Source: Alteromonas confluentis
GTDB lineage: Bacteria > Pseudomonadota > Gammaproteobacteria > Enterobacterales > Alteromonadaceae
Direction: 5' to 3'
Length of the DNA: 64,000 bases
NCBI RefSeq assembly: GCF_001757105.1
Contig: NZ_MDHN01000041.1
Span: forward strand, 499,655 to 563,654
Position 1 is the first letter of the stretch; each line of letters starts with the position of its first letter. Below are positions 55,977 through 63,979 of this stretch, piece after piece. The position numbers were made by a program, and so were the translations under genes. The notes under the pieces were generated by a model. The model worked only from the letters and a program-made list of their open reading frames with translations. It had not been told where the DNA came from and did no database searches.

Positions 55977-58831
55977 CTGCGCGCCCGACTCTTTATCACC
56001 AACTACAACGTTATATTCTACCTCGCCTGTTAACCGCGTTGAGTGTTATCAGCGTTATTCTGTGTCTGTGCATTTTTTACGTTGCAAAAAATCAAATAAA
56101 AACAGAGCAGCAAACTAACCTGCAATATCTCAAGCAGGATTTAATGATTACCCTGGATAATACCCAGCAGTTGATGGAAGGGATTGCCGCCAACGACTTG
56201 TTGATCAACAGCTTGATAGATATTCAGCAGCGGAAAAATTATCTGCCGGTGTTTTTTGGTTCGCTGCGTTTTACCCGGGCAAAAGTTTATAGCTTAGGGC
56301 TTTTCGAATTTGATGGCACTTTGCTCATCGAAACCCACAGTAACCAGCCGATGTCCGCTTCAATGGCGAACAGTTGGCAAGAAACCGTACTGCAACAATC
56401 GAATTCCTATCGGCAAATTACCGAAGACGGTGTGTTAATTGCCGTGCCGGTATTAATTGCAGGCGCAGCAGAAGGCGCACTGGCCCTTTATATCCCGTCA
56501 TTTCAGGAACTCATTTACGAAAGAGACACTACCGCATATCAACTCATTGTAGATAGCCAGGGCAAAATACTGTTTTCAAGCCACCCAGATTTCTTCAAGG
56601 TAAATACTCACTTCGACCAGCAAAAATACGAATACTGGACATCACAGGAAACCGAATGGCAAGGCCTCACGCTCATTAGCCAAGCGCCCGCATTAGATGC
56701 CTATTCCAACGTTTTGTGGCTGATCCCCGCCATACTCATAACCTTAAGCATGGCGATTGTAATTAGTTATTACGCCACAAACCGGGCAGCACGTCTTAGT
56801 GCCTCTACCCTGCGTGGGTTGCACGACGATATTCAGCAAAGTGCAACCCGCCGTCAGCCCCAATCTGCGGAAGACCGAATTGAAGAAGCGCAGGAACTGG
56901 CTGAAATCAGGGAAGCGTTTAATGCGTTAGTAAACAATATCAGCTCCATCACCCTTTCAAACCGGCAATTTTCGAACGCTATCGATTCGCTGGAAGAGAT
57001 CTTGGTGGTATTGGACTCAGACAGCAATAAGATCCTCGCGAACCGCGCCTTTAATCAGTACATCCTGTATTACGACCTGAACGAATCGCAGATCGTGAGC
57101 GTGAAGAACCGGCTTTCGGGCAATACGAAAAGCCTGCAACGCACCTACGCCTCACTAAGCGAAAAAGCACCGGTTATCATAAACTGGACTGCCCTGCCCT
57201 TGCTCGACGACAACCGCATGCAAGTAGGTACCATTCTGGTAGGCAACGACGTTTCCAAGCAACGGGTATTAGAGAAGCGGATTAACGTAATTAATCACGC
57301 TATTAAAGCCGCTACTGTGCCCATTCTTATTGCCGATGCGAAGAAAAAGGGCTTTCCCGTTATTTACGCCAACCCCCATTTCAGTCGGGTAACGGGTTTC
57401 AAAGAAGATGAGACCTTGCATCATACCTTCTTACTGATGAGGGAACTGGAAGCTGTACCAGAAAAAGCCGACAAGATAAAAACGGCGTTACAACAAGGTA
57501 CCGCTTGCGATGAAACCTTGCTGTGCTATCGCAAAAACAAAACGCCACTGTATATTCAGGTAATACTCACCCCCGTGTTTAACGAAGGTGAGTTGGAGCA
57601 CTTCGTTGCCTTCTTTCAGGATGTAACCGAGCGGGAGCAAGGACAGCAGTTTCTCGAAGAAGCCCGTTTACGCGCGGAAGAATCTGCCCGGCTGAAATCG
57701 AGCTTTCTTGCCAGCATGTCGCATGAGGTACGCACACCTTTGCATGGTGTATCGGGTGCGTTGCAACTGGTAAGCAAAACCGCGCTGGATAAAACGCAAC
57801 AGCATTATGTTGGCCTGGCCGATGAGAGCATTCGCAACTTACAGCACATTGTGGATGACATTCTCGACTTCTCAAAAATTGAAGCAGGACAACTTAAGCT
57901 GGAAAATGTGCCCTATAACCTGCCCTTGCTGCTAGAAACCTTGTACGAACAGTTCAGCATCAGCAGTGATGAAAAGGGCCTACAGCTTAATTTGGATACC
58001 GAGCTGGCCGAGCATGTGATGGTGCAAGGCGACCCCGTGCGGTTGCGTCAGGTATTGAGTAACCTGTTAAGCAATGCGGTTAAATTTACCCAGAACGGCA
58101 GCATTTTACTTTCAGTGAGTCTTGTAGAAACAAGCAGCGAACAATGGCAGTTACAGGGTTTTGTGCAAGACAGCGGCATCGGCATAGATGAAGGCAACCT
58201 CGACAGCATCTTTGAGGTGTTTCAGCAGGAAGATACATCAACCACCCGAAAATTTGGTGGTACGGGATTGGGCCTTTCTATCAGCAGGCAACTCTGCCGC
58301 CTTATGCAAGGCGACCTCACCGTTCAAAGTCGCAAAGACGAAGGCAGTAAATTCTTGTTCACCGTAGCCGTTTCCAGACCCGCATACGAAGCGTACATTG
58401 CCTCGCCAGACACAACTAAACACAGCGAGCCAGAAGCTACGCTACAACCCAGCCGCATACTGATTGTGGAAGACAACGAGATTAATCAGCTTATCGCCCG
58501 GGAACATTTAAGCGAACACAAAACGCTCACCGCCAAAAACGGTGTAGAAGCGCTGGAAGCACTGAAACGACTTAAAGTGCAGTTCGATGTGATTTTAATG
58601 GACTGCCACATGCCAAAAATGGATGGCTTTGAGACCACACGGCGCATCCGCGCAGGTGAAGCCGGTGAGCGATATACAGAAGTACCTATTATTGCGCTAA
58701 CAGCGAATGCCATGAAAGGTGATAGAGAGCGTTGTGAAGCAGCGGGCATGGATGATTATATTAGTAAGCCGTTTACTGCCAAGCGGTTATTGAAAGCAGT
58801 GAGTAACGCCAGATACAAAAAGGGCCAGTAA
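55973..58831 (+). CDS. Hybrid sensor histidine kinase with periplasmic domain, two PAS-like domains and a receiver
   Basis: A 952-residue protein starting at GTG. A helix at about 17-38, a periplasmic dCache-like region (40-245), a second helix (247-267), a linker coil, two PAS-like regions (about 335-430 and 440-555), then a kinase core with the phosphoacceptor His584 in SFLASMSHEVRTPLHG, nucleotide-binding QDSGIGIDE and GGTGLGLSI (762-770), and a receiver with VEDNEINQL and the phosphorylated Asp877 in VILMDCHMPKMDGFE. No HPt or output domain follows, so signal must pass to a separate HPt or regulator not in the window. Coupling to the binding protein upstream suggests ligand sensing. Confidence 0.92.
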   Translation: MTARPTLYHQLQRYILPRLLTALSVISVILCLCIFYVAKNQIKTEQQTNLQYLKQDLMITLDNTQQLMEGIAANDLLINSLIDIQQRKNYLPVFFGSLRFTRAKVYSLGLFEFDGTLLIETHSNQPMSASMANSWQETVLQQSNSYRQITEDGVLIAVPVLIAGAAEGALALYIPSFQELIYERDTTAYQLIVDSQGKILFSSHPDFFKVNTHFDQQKYEYWTSQETEWQGLTLISQAPALDAYSNVLWLIPAILITLSMAIVISYYATNRAARLSASTLRGLHDDIQQSATRRQPQSAEDRIEEAQELAEIREAFNALVNNISSITLSNRQFSNAIDSLEEILVVLDSDSNKILANRAFNQYILYYDLNESQIVSVKNRLSGNTKSLQRTYASLSEKAPVIINWTALPLLDDNRMQVGTILVGNDVSKQRVLEKRINVINHAIKAATVPILIADAKKKGFPVIYANPHFSRVTGFKEDETLHHTFLLMRELEAVPEKADKIKTALQQGTACDETLLCYRKNKTPLYIQVILTPVFNEGELEHFVAFFQDVTEREQGQQFLEEARLRAEESARLKSSFLASMSHEVRTPLHGVSGALQLVSKTALDKTQQHYVGLADESIRNLQHIVDDILDFSKIEAGQLKLENVPYNLPLLLETLYEQFSISSDEKGLQLNLDTELAEHVMVQGDPVRLRQVLSNLLSNAVKFTQNGSILLSVSLVETSSEQWQLQGFVQDSGIGIDEGNLDSIFEVFQQEDTSTTRKFGGTGLGLSISRQLCRLMQGDLTVQSRKDEGSKFLFTVAVSRPAYEAYIASPDTTKHSEPEATLQPSRILIVEDNEINQLIAREHLSEHKTLTAKNGVEALEALKRLKVQFDVILMDCHMPKMDGFETTRRIRAGEAGERYTEVPIIALTANAMKGDRERCEAAGMDDYISKPFTAKRLLKAVSNARYKKGQ

Positions 58832-58846
58832 ATCATACTGGCCCTT
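58820..58846 (+). terminator. Terminator of the hybrid kinase operon
   Basis: AAGGGCCAGTA pairs perfectly with TACTGGCCCTT across a five-base loop; the left arm overlaps the last kinase codons and the stop. Confidence 0.8.
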
Positions 58847-58865
58847 CAAATTTATTTATCACTTT

Positions 58866-58888
58866 CAGGGCCTAATTTAGCGGCCCTG
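58866..58888 (-). terminator. Hairpin downstream of the PEP-CTERM remnant
   Basis: CAGGGCC and GGCCCTG form a seven-base stem just after the minus-strand PEP-CTERM stop codon. It may end transcription from that side. Confidence 0.5.
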
Positions 58889-58909
58889 ATGAGTAAAGAT
58901 TCTAACAGC

Positions 58910-59254
58910 TTACTTCGCTTTGCGGCGACGCAGGCTAGCCAAACCTACCAAGCTTAAGCCCATAATAGCGATTGACGTTGGCTCTGGTACGTTTACAGAC
59001 AGGTTGAAATCGCCTGATGCCAATGCGATATCAGTCGCCTGGTTGTTGCTGTCGAAAGACAGGAACTTGAAGCCGTTGTCCAGGCCAGTCACGTTGCTTA
59101 CCAATGCATCCATATCGATATCGCGGGTTAGGTCGAAGAACAGAACGAAACCGTCACCGTAATAATCGCCCCAGTTGAAAGACAACGCAGAACCCGCGGA
59201 CATTTCATCAGCGTCATCAACAAAAGTGTAAGCACCATTGTGCGGTACGGATCG
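58910..59254 (-). pseudogene. C-terminal remnant of a PEP-CTERM protein
   Basis: The minus strand is open for 115 codons up to a TGA at 59255-59257. The C-terminus is a complete sorting tag: NVPEPTSIAIMGLSLVGLASLRRRKAK. An internal ATG at 59203 gives a 97-residue frame, but the reading continues upstream with no signal peptide and no start, and is then cut by stops in AT-rich DNA. I therefore read it as a 5'-truncated gene. The kept segment has strand-like sequence (ALSFNWGDYYGDGFVLFFDLTR). The break point near 59255 may be the left edge of an inserted segment. Confidence 0.72.
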
Positions 59255-59925
59255 TCATTTTCATAAACTGGGACAATTAAAATATTTGGAGTAAAAAAAC
59301 AAGTGCAAACTTACAAAACACATTCTACGTTGCGCACTAAATCTAACAATATTTAATTAAAAATTTATCAATAGTAAAAAAGATTGATTAAAAAACACTC
59401 GCGCATTACTCTCGCAGATCTTAATCTTTTATAAATCCGTAACTTGTATAAACTTAATCATAAATATAATGTGACACTATTCTATGTAGCGATAGTCCTT
59501 TAATACACTATCTTTTAAAAAAGATACTATTAAAGACCTTAAAGAATAAATTGAAAACCCTAGAACTGGCCCGAACACTACAATTAAAACAAAGGGTTAG
59601 AATAATTTTCGTGCAGATAGGATTGAAGCAAGAATGCATTTTGATTAAAATCAATAAGCATAGACTTCGAGAGAAACATTTACATTTATAAAACATCACA
59701 TGTATTTTTTCTCACTCACGAGCTGCGTTCGTTGCCTGACATTTTCGCTATTCAGTGGGTAGTAAAAAAACCTTTTTAAACCCACATAATCTGTTGTTTT
59801 TACTTTTGAAAAATTGTAAAGTCGCATTTACAAACTCTAGCATCTAGATTTGTACCTTAATTTCTATTTTAATTAGAAACTCGCTTAAACCTTAATCTAT
59901 TGTAACAATTCAGCAATAAATTTTA
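59255..59925. other. AT-rich segment without supported genes
   Basis: About 670 bases with a clear drop in GC relative to neighbours. The only frame, 63 codons on the minus strand at 59508-59699, has no ribosome site and no recognisable sequence. It begins where the PEP-CTERM remnant ends and leads into the riboswitch. It is probably an acquired promoter region or decayed DNA. Confidence 0.55.
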
Positions 59926-59929
59926 ATTG

Positions 59930-60008
59930 TCTTACGAAAAGGCAAACCTCCAGTAATGAAGGGACGCAAAGCCACGGGTCTTCTAAGATAGCCGGGTTGT
60001 CGGTATTA
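59930..60008 (+). ncRNA. Cyclic di-GMP-I (GEMM) riboswitch candidate
   Basis: The stretch has the GEMM-I landmarks in the right order: AAAAGGCAAACCTCC, a GTAATGA-type tetraloop/receptor element, GGGACGCAAAGCCACGGGTC, then ATAGCCGGGTTGTCGGTA. The conserved GGCAAACC, GACGCAAAGCC and AGCCGGGTT segments are those that build the two-helix ligand pocket of cyclic di-GMP-I riboswitches. A small hairpin TCCGAAATTTTCGGA follows at about 60018-60032, just before the possible starts at 60037 and 60067, and may form the expression switch. The downstream gene codes for a secreted protein, in keeping with targets of this riboswitch class. Confidence 0.85.
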
Positions 60009-60066
60009 AAATTTAAATCCGAAATTTTCGGAAACTATGCTTAAATACCACTTGAATGGAACCTTT

Positions 60067-61266
60067 ATGCAAAACTCATTAAAGTTATTTTGCAGTGCAC
60101 TTTTATTAAATGCCACAACAGCCGGCGCGACTTATAATCATCATGATTTTGAAGAGAAAATCTACTTTTCAGATACAATGCAGAAATTTGATGGTGTCTC
60201 TACAATATATAGAATCGAGCTTGATACAAACGCAGAAACAGCAACTCTTATCCCACTACAAATCAACGAAAATTCAGATGGTATAGCCGAATATGATCAC
60301 ATTGATGTATTAGCGTCCTCAACAGATGGTAATACATTGTGGATGATTAATTCACTTTATGCTGAATCCACCGAACTGCTAAAATATAACGTACAATCAA
60401 CCAGCTTAGAGAGTATCGGCCTTGTCTCTTGGGATGGACCAGAAGCAGAAGGCGACGCAGACCAAGCGGCAGTTGCACCTAATGGTGATCTGTATATTAC
60501 TCGCAAATATAGTAACTTTGTGTACCGCTTAGACACAACAACAGCACAAGCTGAATTTATCGGTGAAGTCACGGATACAAACTTAAATGGTGGAGATATT
60601 TCGTTTGGTAGAAACGGGGTACTTTACATGAAAAACTATGCAGGGTTATTTATACTAGATATCGAAAATGTATCAGAACAGAATATCCCTGCAGAAATGA
60701 TTGGTACTAGCGGTGTGTTTTATACTGGTCTCGCTAACAGAGATGGCGGTTATGGTAATTTACTGGTTTCAAACCGAGAAGATAGCACCTTCGAAGAAGT
60801 AAGTCCTGATAGCGGATTAATACTCAAAAGTTACATTATGCTTACAGAAAGCGGAGCTCCATATAGCCATCAGCTTGGTGGTGATATGGCTACGGGGCCT
60901 TTCCAAACTTGTAATAGGAATGTTGATTTCTGGAAAAACAATAGCTGGAGAGATCAATCAATCACTATAAACGGACTTCATATAGATGAAATTGTAGGTA
61001 GATTCGGTACAAAATCAGAAGGTAGAGAACCCTATAATGGTATGCTTTGGAACACAAGAAACTACACATACAGCAAAGTATATGCTCAACTGATAGCAGC
61101 AAAACTCAATACTTTTAATTCATCAAACTCTAGTTTGATTAATAGTGCAGAATCATTCTTGCGTGGAAAATCTCCATCGAAGAAAGTTAAATTCTGGGAT
61201 ATCTTTCACTATACATTGTACAAAACAGCACTATACAAATTTAATAAAAAGAATAAGTGTAAATAA
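60067..61266 (+). CDS. Secreted beta-propeller-like protein with C-terminal YWKNHP-type surface domain
   Basis: A 399-residue protein; start at 60067 gives a signal peptide (SLKLFCSALLLNATTAGA) with a GGA site, while 60037 would add ten residues. Residues 30-275 hold repeated strands of propeller type (IYRIELDTNAETATLIPL, LYITRKYSNFVYRLDTTT, LYMKNYAGLFILDIEN). From about 283 a distinct domain follows: CNRNVDFWKNNSW with Trp289, ITINGLHIDEIVGRF, then YAQLIAAKLNTFNSSNSS. That order matches the domain written TPGYWKNHPEAW...HQLIAAKLN in surface and archaeal-type proteins. GC is low, and a cyclic di-GMP-I type riboswitch precedes it. No PEP-CTERM tag is present. Function is unknown; an adhesin or matrix role is possible. 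Confidence 0.75.
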   Translation: MQNSLKLFCSALLLNATTAGATYNHHDFEEKIYFSDTMQKFDGVSTIYRIELDTNAETATLIPLQINENSDGIAEYDHIDVLASSTDGNTLWMINSLYAESTELLKYNVQSTSLESIGLVSWDGPEAEGDADQAAVAPNGDLYITRKYSNFVYRLDTTTAQAEFIGEVTDTNLNGGDISFGRNGVLYMKNYAGLFILDIENVSEQNIPAEMIGTSGVFYTGLANRDGGYGNLLVSNREDSTFEEVSPDSGLILKSYIMLTESGAPYSHQLGGDMATGPFQTCNRNVDFWKNNSWRDQSITINGLHIDEIVGRFGTKSEGREPYNGMLWNTRNYTYSKVYAQLIAAKLNTFNSSNSSLINSAESFLRGKSPSKKVKFWDIFHYTLYKTALYKFNKKNKCK

Positions 61267-61284
61267 AGTATTGTTAAAGATCTA

Positions 61285-61458
61285 CTCTACGATTAACTGA
61301 GTAGACTTCCTTAATGGTTATAGCGGCTATCTGCAAGTGGATAAATGTGTTTGAGTCTGTGACGGACTGTCAGTAGCAGCTCAGCAAACCCGAAACCGAT
61401 ATTGCGCAGCTTCTACCATGGCAGTTTGCTAAACGTTAGATGGGGATAACTGTTTACA
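61285..61458 (+). mobile_element. Decayed, internally deleted IS66-family remnant
   Basis: Bases from about 61301 (GTAGACTTCCTTAATGGTTA and on through GCGGCTATCTGCAAGTGGAT) match the tnpC region at 63344-63390; after a short scrambled stretch, 61376-61440 matches the tnpC end at 63913-63979, through CTACCATGGCAGTTTGC. A degenerate right end (GATGGGGATAACTGTTTAC) follows. Thus some 520 bases of transposase and the whole left part are missing. It belongs to a second, older insertion. Confidence 0.85.
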
Positions 61459-61542
61459 CAGAAACGGCATGTCTGTCGGAATACAGTATTCAGTTGTGAA
61501 AATCCCTGCTATCACCCTTCCCTTTCAAGGCTTTAAATAATA

Positions 61543-61568
61543 AAAACCGGCTCGTCTGAGCCGGTTTT
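61543..61568. terminator. Bidirectional terminator
   Basis: AAAACCGGCTC and GAGCCGGTTTT form a perfect eleven-base stem with loop GTCT. It sits just downstream of the interrupted minus-strand PEP-CTERM gene. Confidence 0.92.
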
Positions 61569-61614
61569 CTAATCCTTACAGCTTTAAAGCAGACTTAATT
61601 CGCCTGCTGTCGCA

Positions 61615-61653
61615 TTATTTTACTTTGCGACGCATGCCAGCCAAGCCTAACAG
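61615..61653 (-). pseudogene. Last codons of a PEP-CTERM gene cut off by IS66
   Basis: Read on the minus strand from the IS boundary, the 39 bases give LLGLAGMRRKVK and a stop, the hydrophobic-then-basic end of a PEP-CTERM tag similar to GLASLRRRKAK at 58910. The rest of the gene should lie beyond the IS, outside the window. The insertion therefore removes the basic tail from the reading frame. Confidence 0.78.
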
Positions 61654-61728
61654 GTAACCGTCCGGTAATCCCCACATTCAAAAACTGATGTCGCTACTGC
61701 ATCGTGTTCTTTTGCTAAGGAGAACACC

Positions 61729-62046
61729 ATGCGATACCAACGACGAGACGTTAATACCTGGCTGGCGCTTTTCGAACGTCAGGAACAAAGTGGATTATCA
61801 GCGGTGGCGTTCTGCCGTCAGCATCAGATAAACATTCAGACGTTTTATGCCAGACGCAGTGACATCCGGCTTCAGCGAACCAGCAATAAGTTTGTTCACG
61901 TTAAGCGCGAAGTCACCACGTTCGAATCCCGTATTGAAGATGACCCGCAGACCCTTTCGCTTGAATGCGCTGCTTCGACATTGCGCATACCCGCCAATGT
62001 CAGCCCACAGTGGTTAGCCGACCTGATGAAGGCGCTGAACGAATGA
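61729..62046 (+). CDS. tnpA: IS66-family accessory protein TnpA
   Basis: A 105-residue protein with the helix-turn-helix pattern of the IS66 TnpA family: WLALFERQEQSGLSAVAFCRQHQINIQTFYARR near the start, and a C-terminal RIPANVSPQWLADLMKALNE. An AAGGAG site precedes the ATG. Its stop overlaps the tnpB start (ATGA). It is needed for IS66 transposition but its exact function is not known. Confidence 0.88.
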   Translation: MRYQRRDVNTWLALFERQEQSGLSAVAFCRQHQINIQTFYARRSDIRLQRTSNKFVHVKREVTTFESRIEDDPQTLSLECAASTLRIPANVSPQWLADLMKALNE

Positions 62047-62393
62047 AGATGTTCGTCGAGCCTTCTGACATTTATCTTTATCTGGATAATGTCGACTTCC
62101 GTAAATCCATCAACGGCCTGATTGTCGTGGTGGAACAGCAGATGGAATTGAATCCGTTCCGGGATGCGTTGTTTGTGTTCTGCAATAAAAAGCGGGATAA
62201 ACTGAAGGTGTTGTACTGGGATAAAACTGGCTTTGCCCTGTGGTATAAGCGCCTGGAGAAGCATCGCTTCAAATGGCCATCAGACACTGAATTACAGCAC
62301 ATGCACCTGAGTGAGCAGCAGTTGCAGTGGCTATTGTCGGGCTTTGATGTGATAGGCCATTCGCCATTGAACTACACGGCTTCCGGCTTATAA
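62043..62393 (+). CDS. tnpB: IS66-family accessory protein TnpB
   Basis: A 116-residue IS66 Orf2-type protein with the family pattern IYLYLDNVDFRKSINGL, ALFVFCNKKRDKLKVLYWDKTGFALWYKRLE and a late HLSEQQLQWLLSGFD. The ATG at 62043 overlaps the tnpA stop by four bases and is preferred to an upstream in-frame start at 61965 inside tnpA. Confidence 0.93.
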   Translation: MKMFVEPSDIYLYLDNVDFRKSINGLIVVVEQQMELNPFRDALFVFCNKKRDKLKVLYWDKTGFALWYKRLEKHRFKWPSDTELQHMHLSEQQLQWLLSGFDVIGHSPLNYTASGL

Positions 62394-62479
62394 CCGGTGA
62401 TCATAAGTAGCATTTATCGATCACGAAATAGTCTGAATAACATCAGGTAATCAGTACCTTAATCGGCGATAATAGTCTT

Positions 62480-63979
62480 ATGAACGAAGAAGATTATCAA
62501 CGCCGCATCGCTGAACTGGAGCAGCAGCTCCGGGAATTGAATAACCGGTATCAATACCTGGAAGAGCAGTTCCGTATCGCACAGCAAAAACAGTTTGGCA
62601 AAAGTACTGAAGGCCACCCTGGTCAGGGTGAGCTGTTTAATGAGGCGGAAGAACTGACTGCCGATGTTGAAACGCCAGAGCAGGAAACCATCAGCTATAC
62701 ACGCAATAAACCTAAGCGTAAACCACTGCCTGAGGACTTGCCGCGTGAAGTCATCGTTCACGATATCCCTGATGAAGATAAAGTCTGTGGTTGCTGCGCT
62801 GGCACACTGCACTGCATCGGTGAAGATAAGTCTGAGAAACTTCAGTTCATTCCTGCTCAGGTGAAAGTGATTGAGCATGTACGTCCGAAATATGCGTGCC
62901 GTACCTGCGAAAAAGAGGGTATCAGCAATACGGTTAAACAAGCGCCGGTACCTCACAGCGTTATCCCTAAAGGCTATGCAACACCCAGCTTGTTAAGCCA
63001 GATAATCACCAGCAAATATCAGTATGGTCTGCCACTTTACCGGCAGGAAGCCATGTTCAAACAGCATGGCATCGAACTCAGCCGTAAAACCATGGCAGAC
63101 TGGATAATCCGTTGCGCTGAGTTATTTAAACCGCTTTATGACCAGCTTCATCAACATCTGCTAAAGCAACCGGTTATCCAGGCGGATGAAACCACGCTGA
63201 AGGTTGTCGATTCTGACAAAGCGACCAGTTACATGTGGCTGTATGCCACCGGTGCAGATTCACCGCAAGCGACCATTACCGGCTCGTCAACACCCAATAT
63301 CGTACTGTACGATTATCACAATAGTCGTGCGGGGCGATGTGCCGTGGACTTCCTTGATGGTTATAGCGGCTATCTGCAAGTGGATGGCTATCAGGGCTAC
63401 GAACAAACGCAGGCCACCTTAGTCGGCTGCTGGGCCCATGCGAGACGCAAGTTCATGGAAGCGAAAAAAGGCGCTGGCAGTAAAGGCAGTGGCAAAGCCG
63501 ACTGGGCACTGAACCACATACAGAAGCTCTACCGTGTCGAGACGCAGTTAAAAGAAGAAACCGCAGCAACCCGCTATGCACAACGACAAGAAAAAAGCCT
63601 GCCGTTGCTTAATCAGTTTGAAGCCTGGCTGATAAAATCAGCCCAACAGGTATTACCGAAAACAAAACTCGGCGAGGCAATACAGTATTGCCTTAATCAA
63701 TGGCATAAACTGGTTCGTTACACACTCGATGGCCAGCTCACCATCGACAATAACCGCGCAGAGCGAGCCATTAAACCGTTCGTCATCGGCAGAAAAAACT
63801 GGCTGTTCAGCCAGACCGCAACCGGTGCCAATGCCAGCGCCATCCTCTACAGCATCATTGAAACAGCGAAGGCTAACGACCTCAATGCGTTCGATTATGT
63901 CATGGCCTGCCTGGAGCAGCTCAGCAAACCCGAAACCGGTATCGAGCAACATCTACCATGGCAGTTTGCAAAACGATAG
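62480..63979 (+). CDS. tnpC: IS66-family DDE transposase TnpC
   Basis: A 499-residue transposase. An N-terminal leucine-rich coil (RIAELEQQLRELNNRYQYLEEQ) is followed by a Cys-rich zinc-finger-like part (KVCGCCAGTLHCIG, YACRTCEKEG), a helical region, then the DDE domain: first Asp in VIQADETTLKVVD, second Asp in LQVDGYQGYEQ, and Glu in DNNRAERAIKPFVIGRKNWLF. The IS66 C-terminal domain ends NAFDYVMACLEQL...LPWQFAKR. No frameshift or stop is seen. Confidence 0.95.
   Translation: MNEEDYQRRIAELEQQLRELNNRYQYLEEQFRIAQQKQFGKSTEGHPGQGELFNEAEELTADVETPEQETISYTRNKPKRKPLPEDLPREVIVHDIPDEDKVCGCCAGTLHCIGEDKSEKLQFIPAQVKVIEHVRPKYACRTCEKEGISNTVKQAPVPHSVIPKGYATPSLLSQIITSKYQYGLPLYRQEAMFKQHGIELSRKTMADWIIRCAELFKPLYDQLHQHLLKQPVIQADETTLKVVDSDKATSYMWLYATGADSPQATITGSSTPNIVLYDYHNSRAGRCAVDFLDGYSGYLQVDGYQGYEQTQATLVGCWAHARRKFMEAKKGAGSKGSGKADWALNHIQKLYRVETQLKEETAATRYAQRQEKSLPLLNQFEAWLIKSAQQVLPKTKLGEAIQYCLNQWHKLVRYTLDGQLTIDNNRAERAIKPFVIGRKNWLFSQTATGANASAILYSIIETAKANDLNAFDYVMACLEQLSKPETGIEQHLPWQFAKR

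Noticed and set aside
59508..59699. 63-codon minus-strand frame in the AT-rich gap
   Set aside because: No ribosome site, low complexity and no recognisable sequence; expected by chance in AT-rich DNA only at short length.
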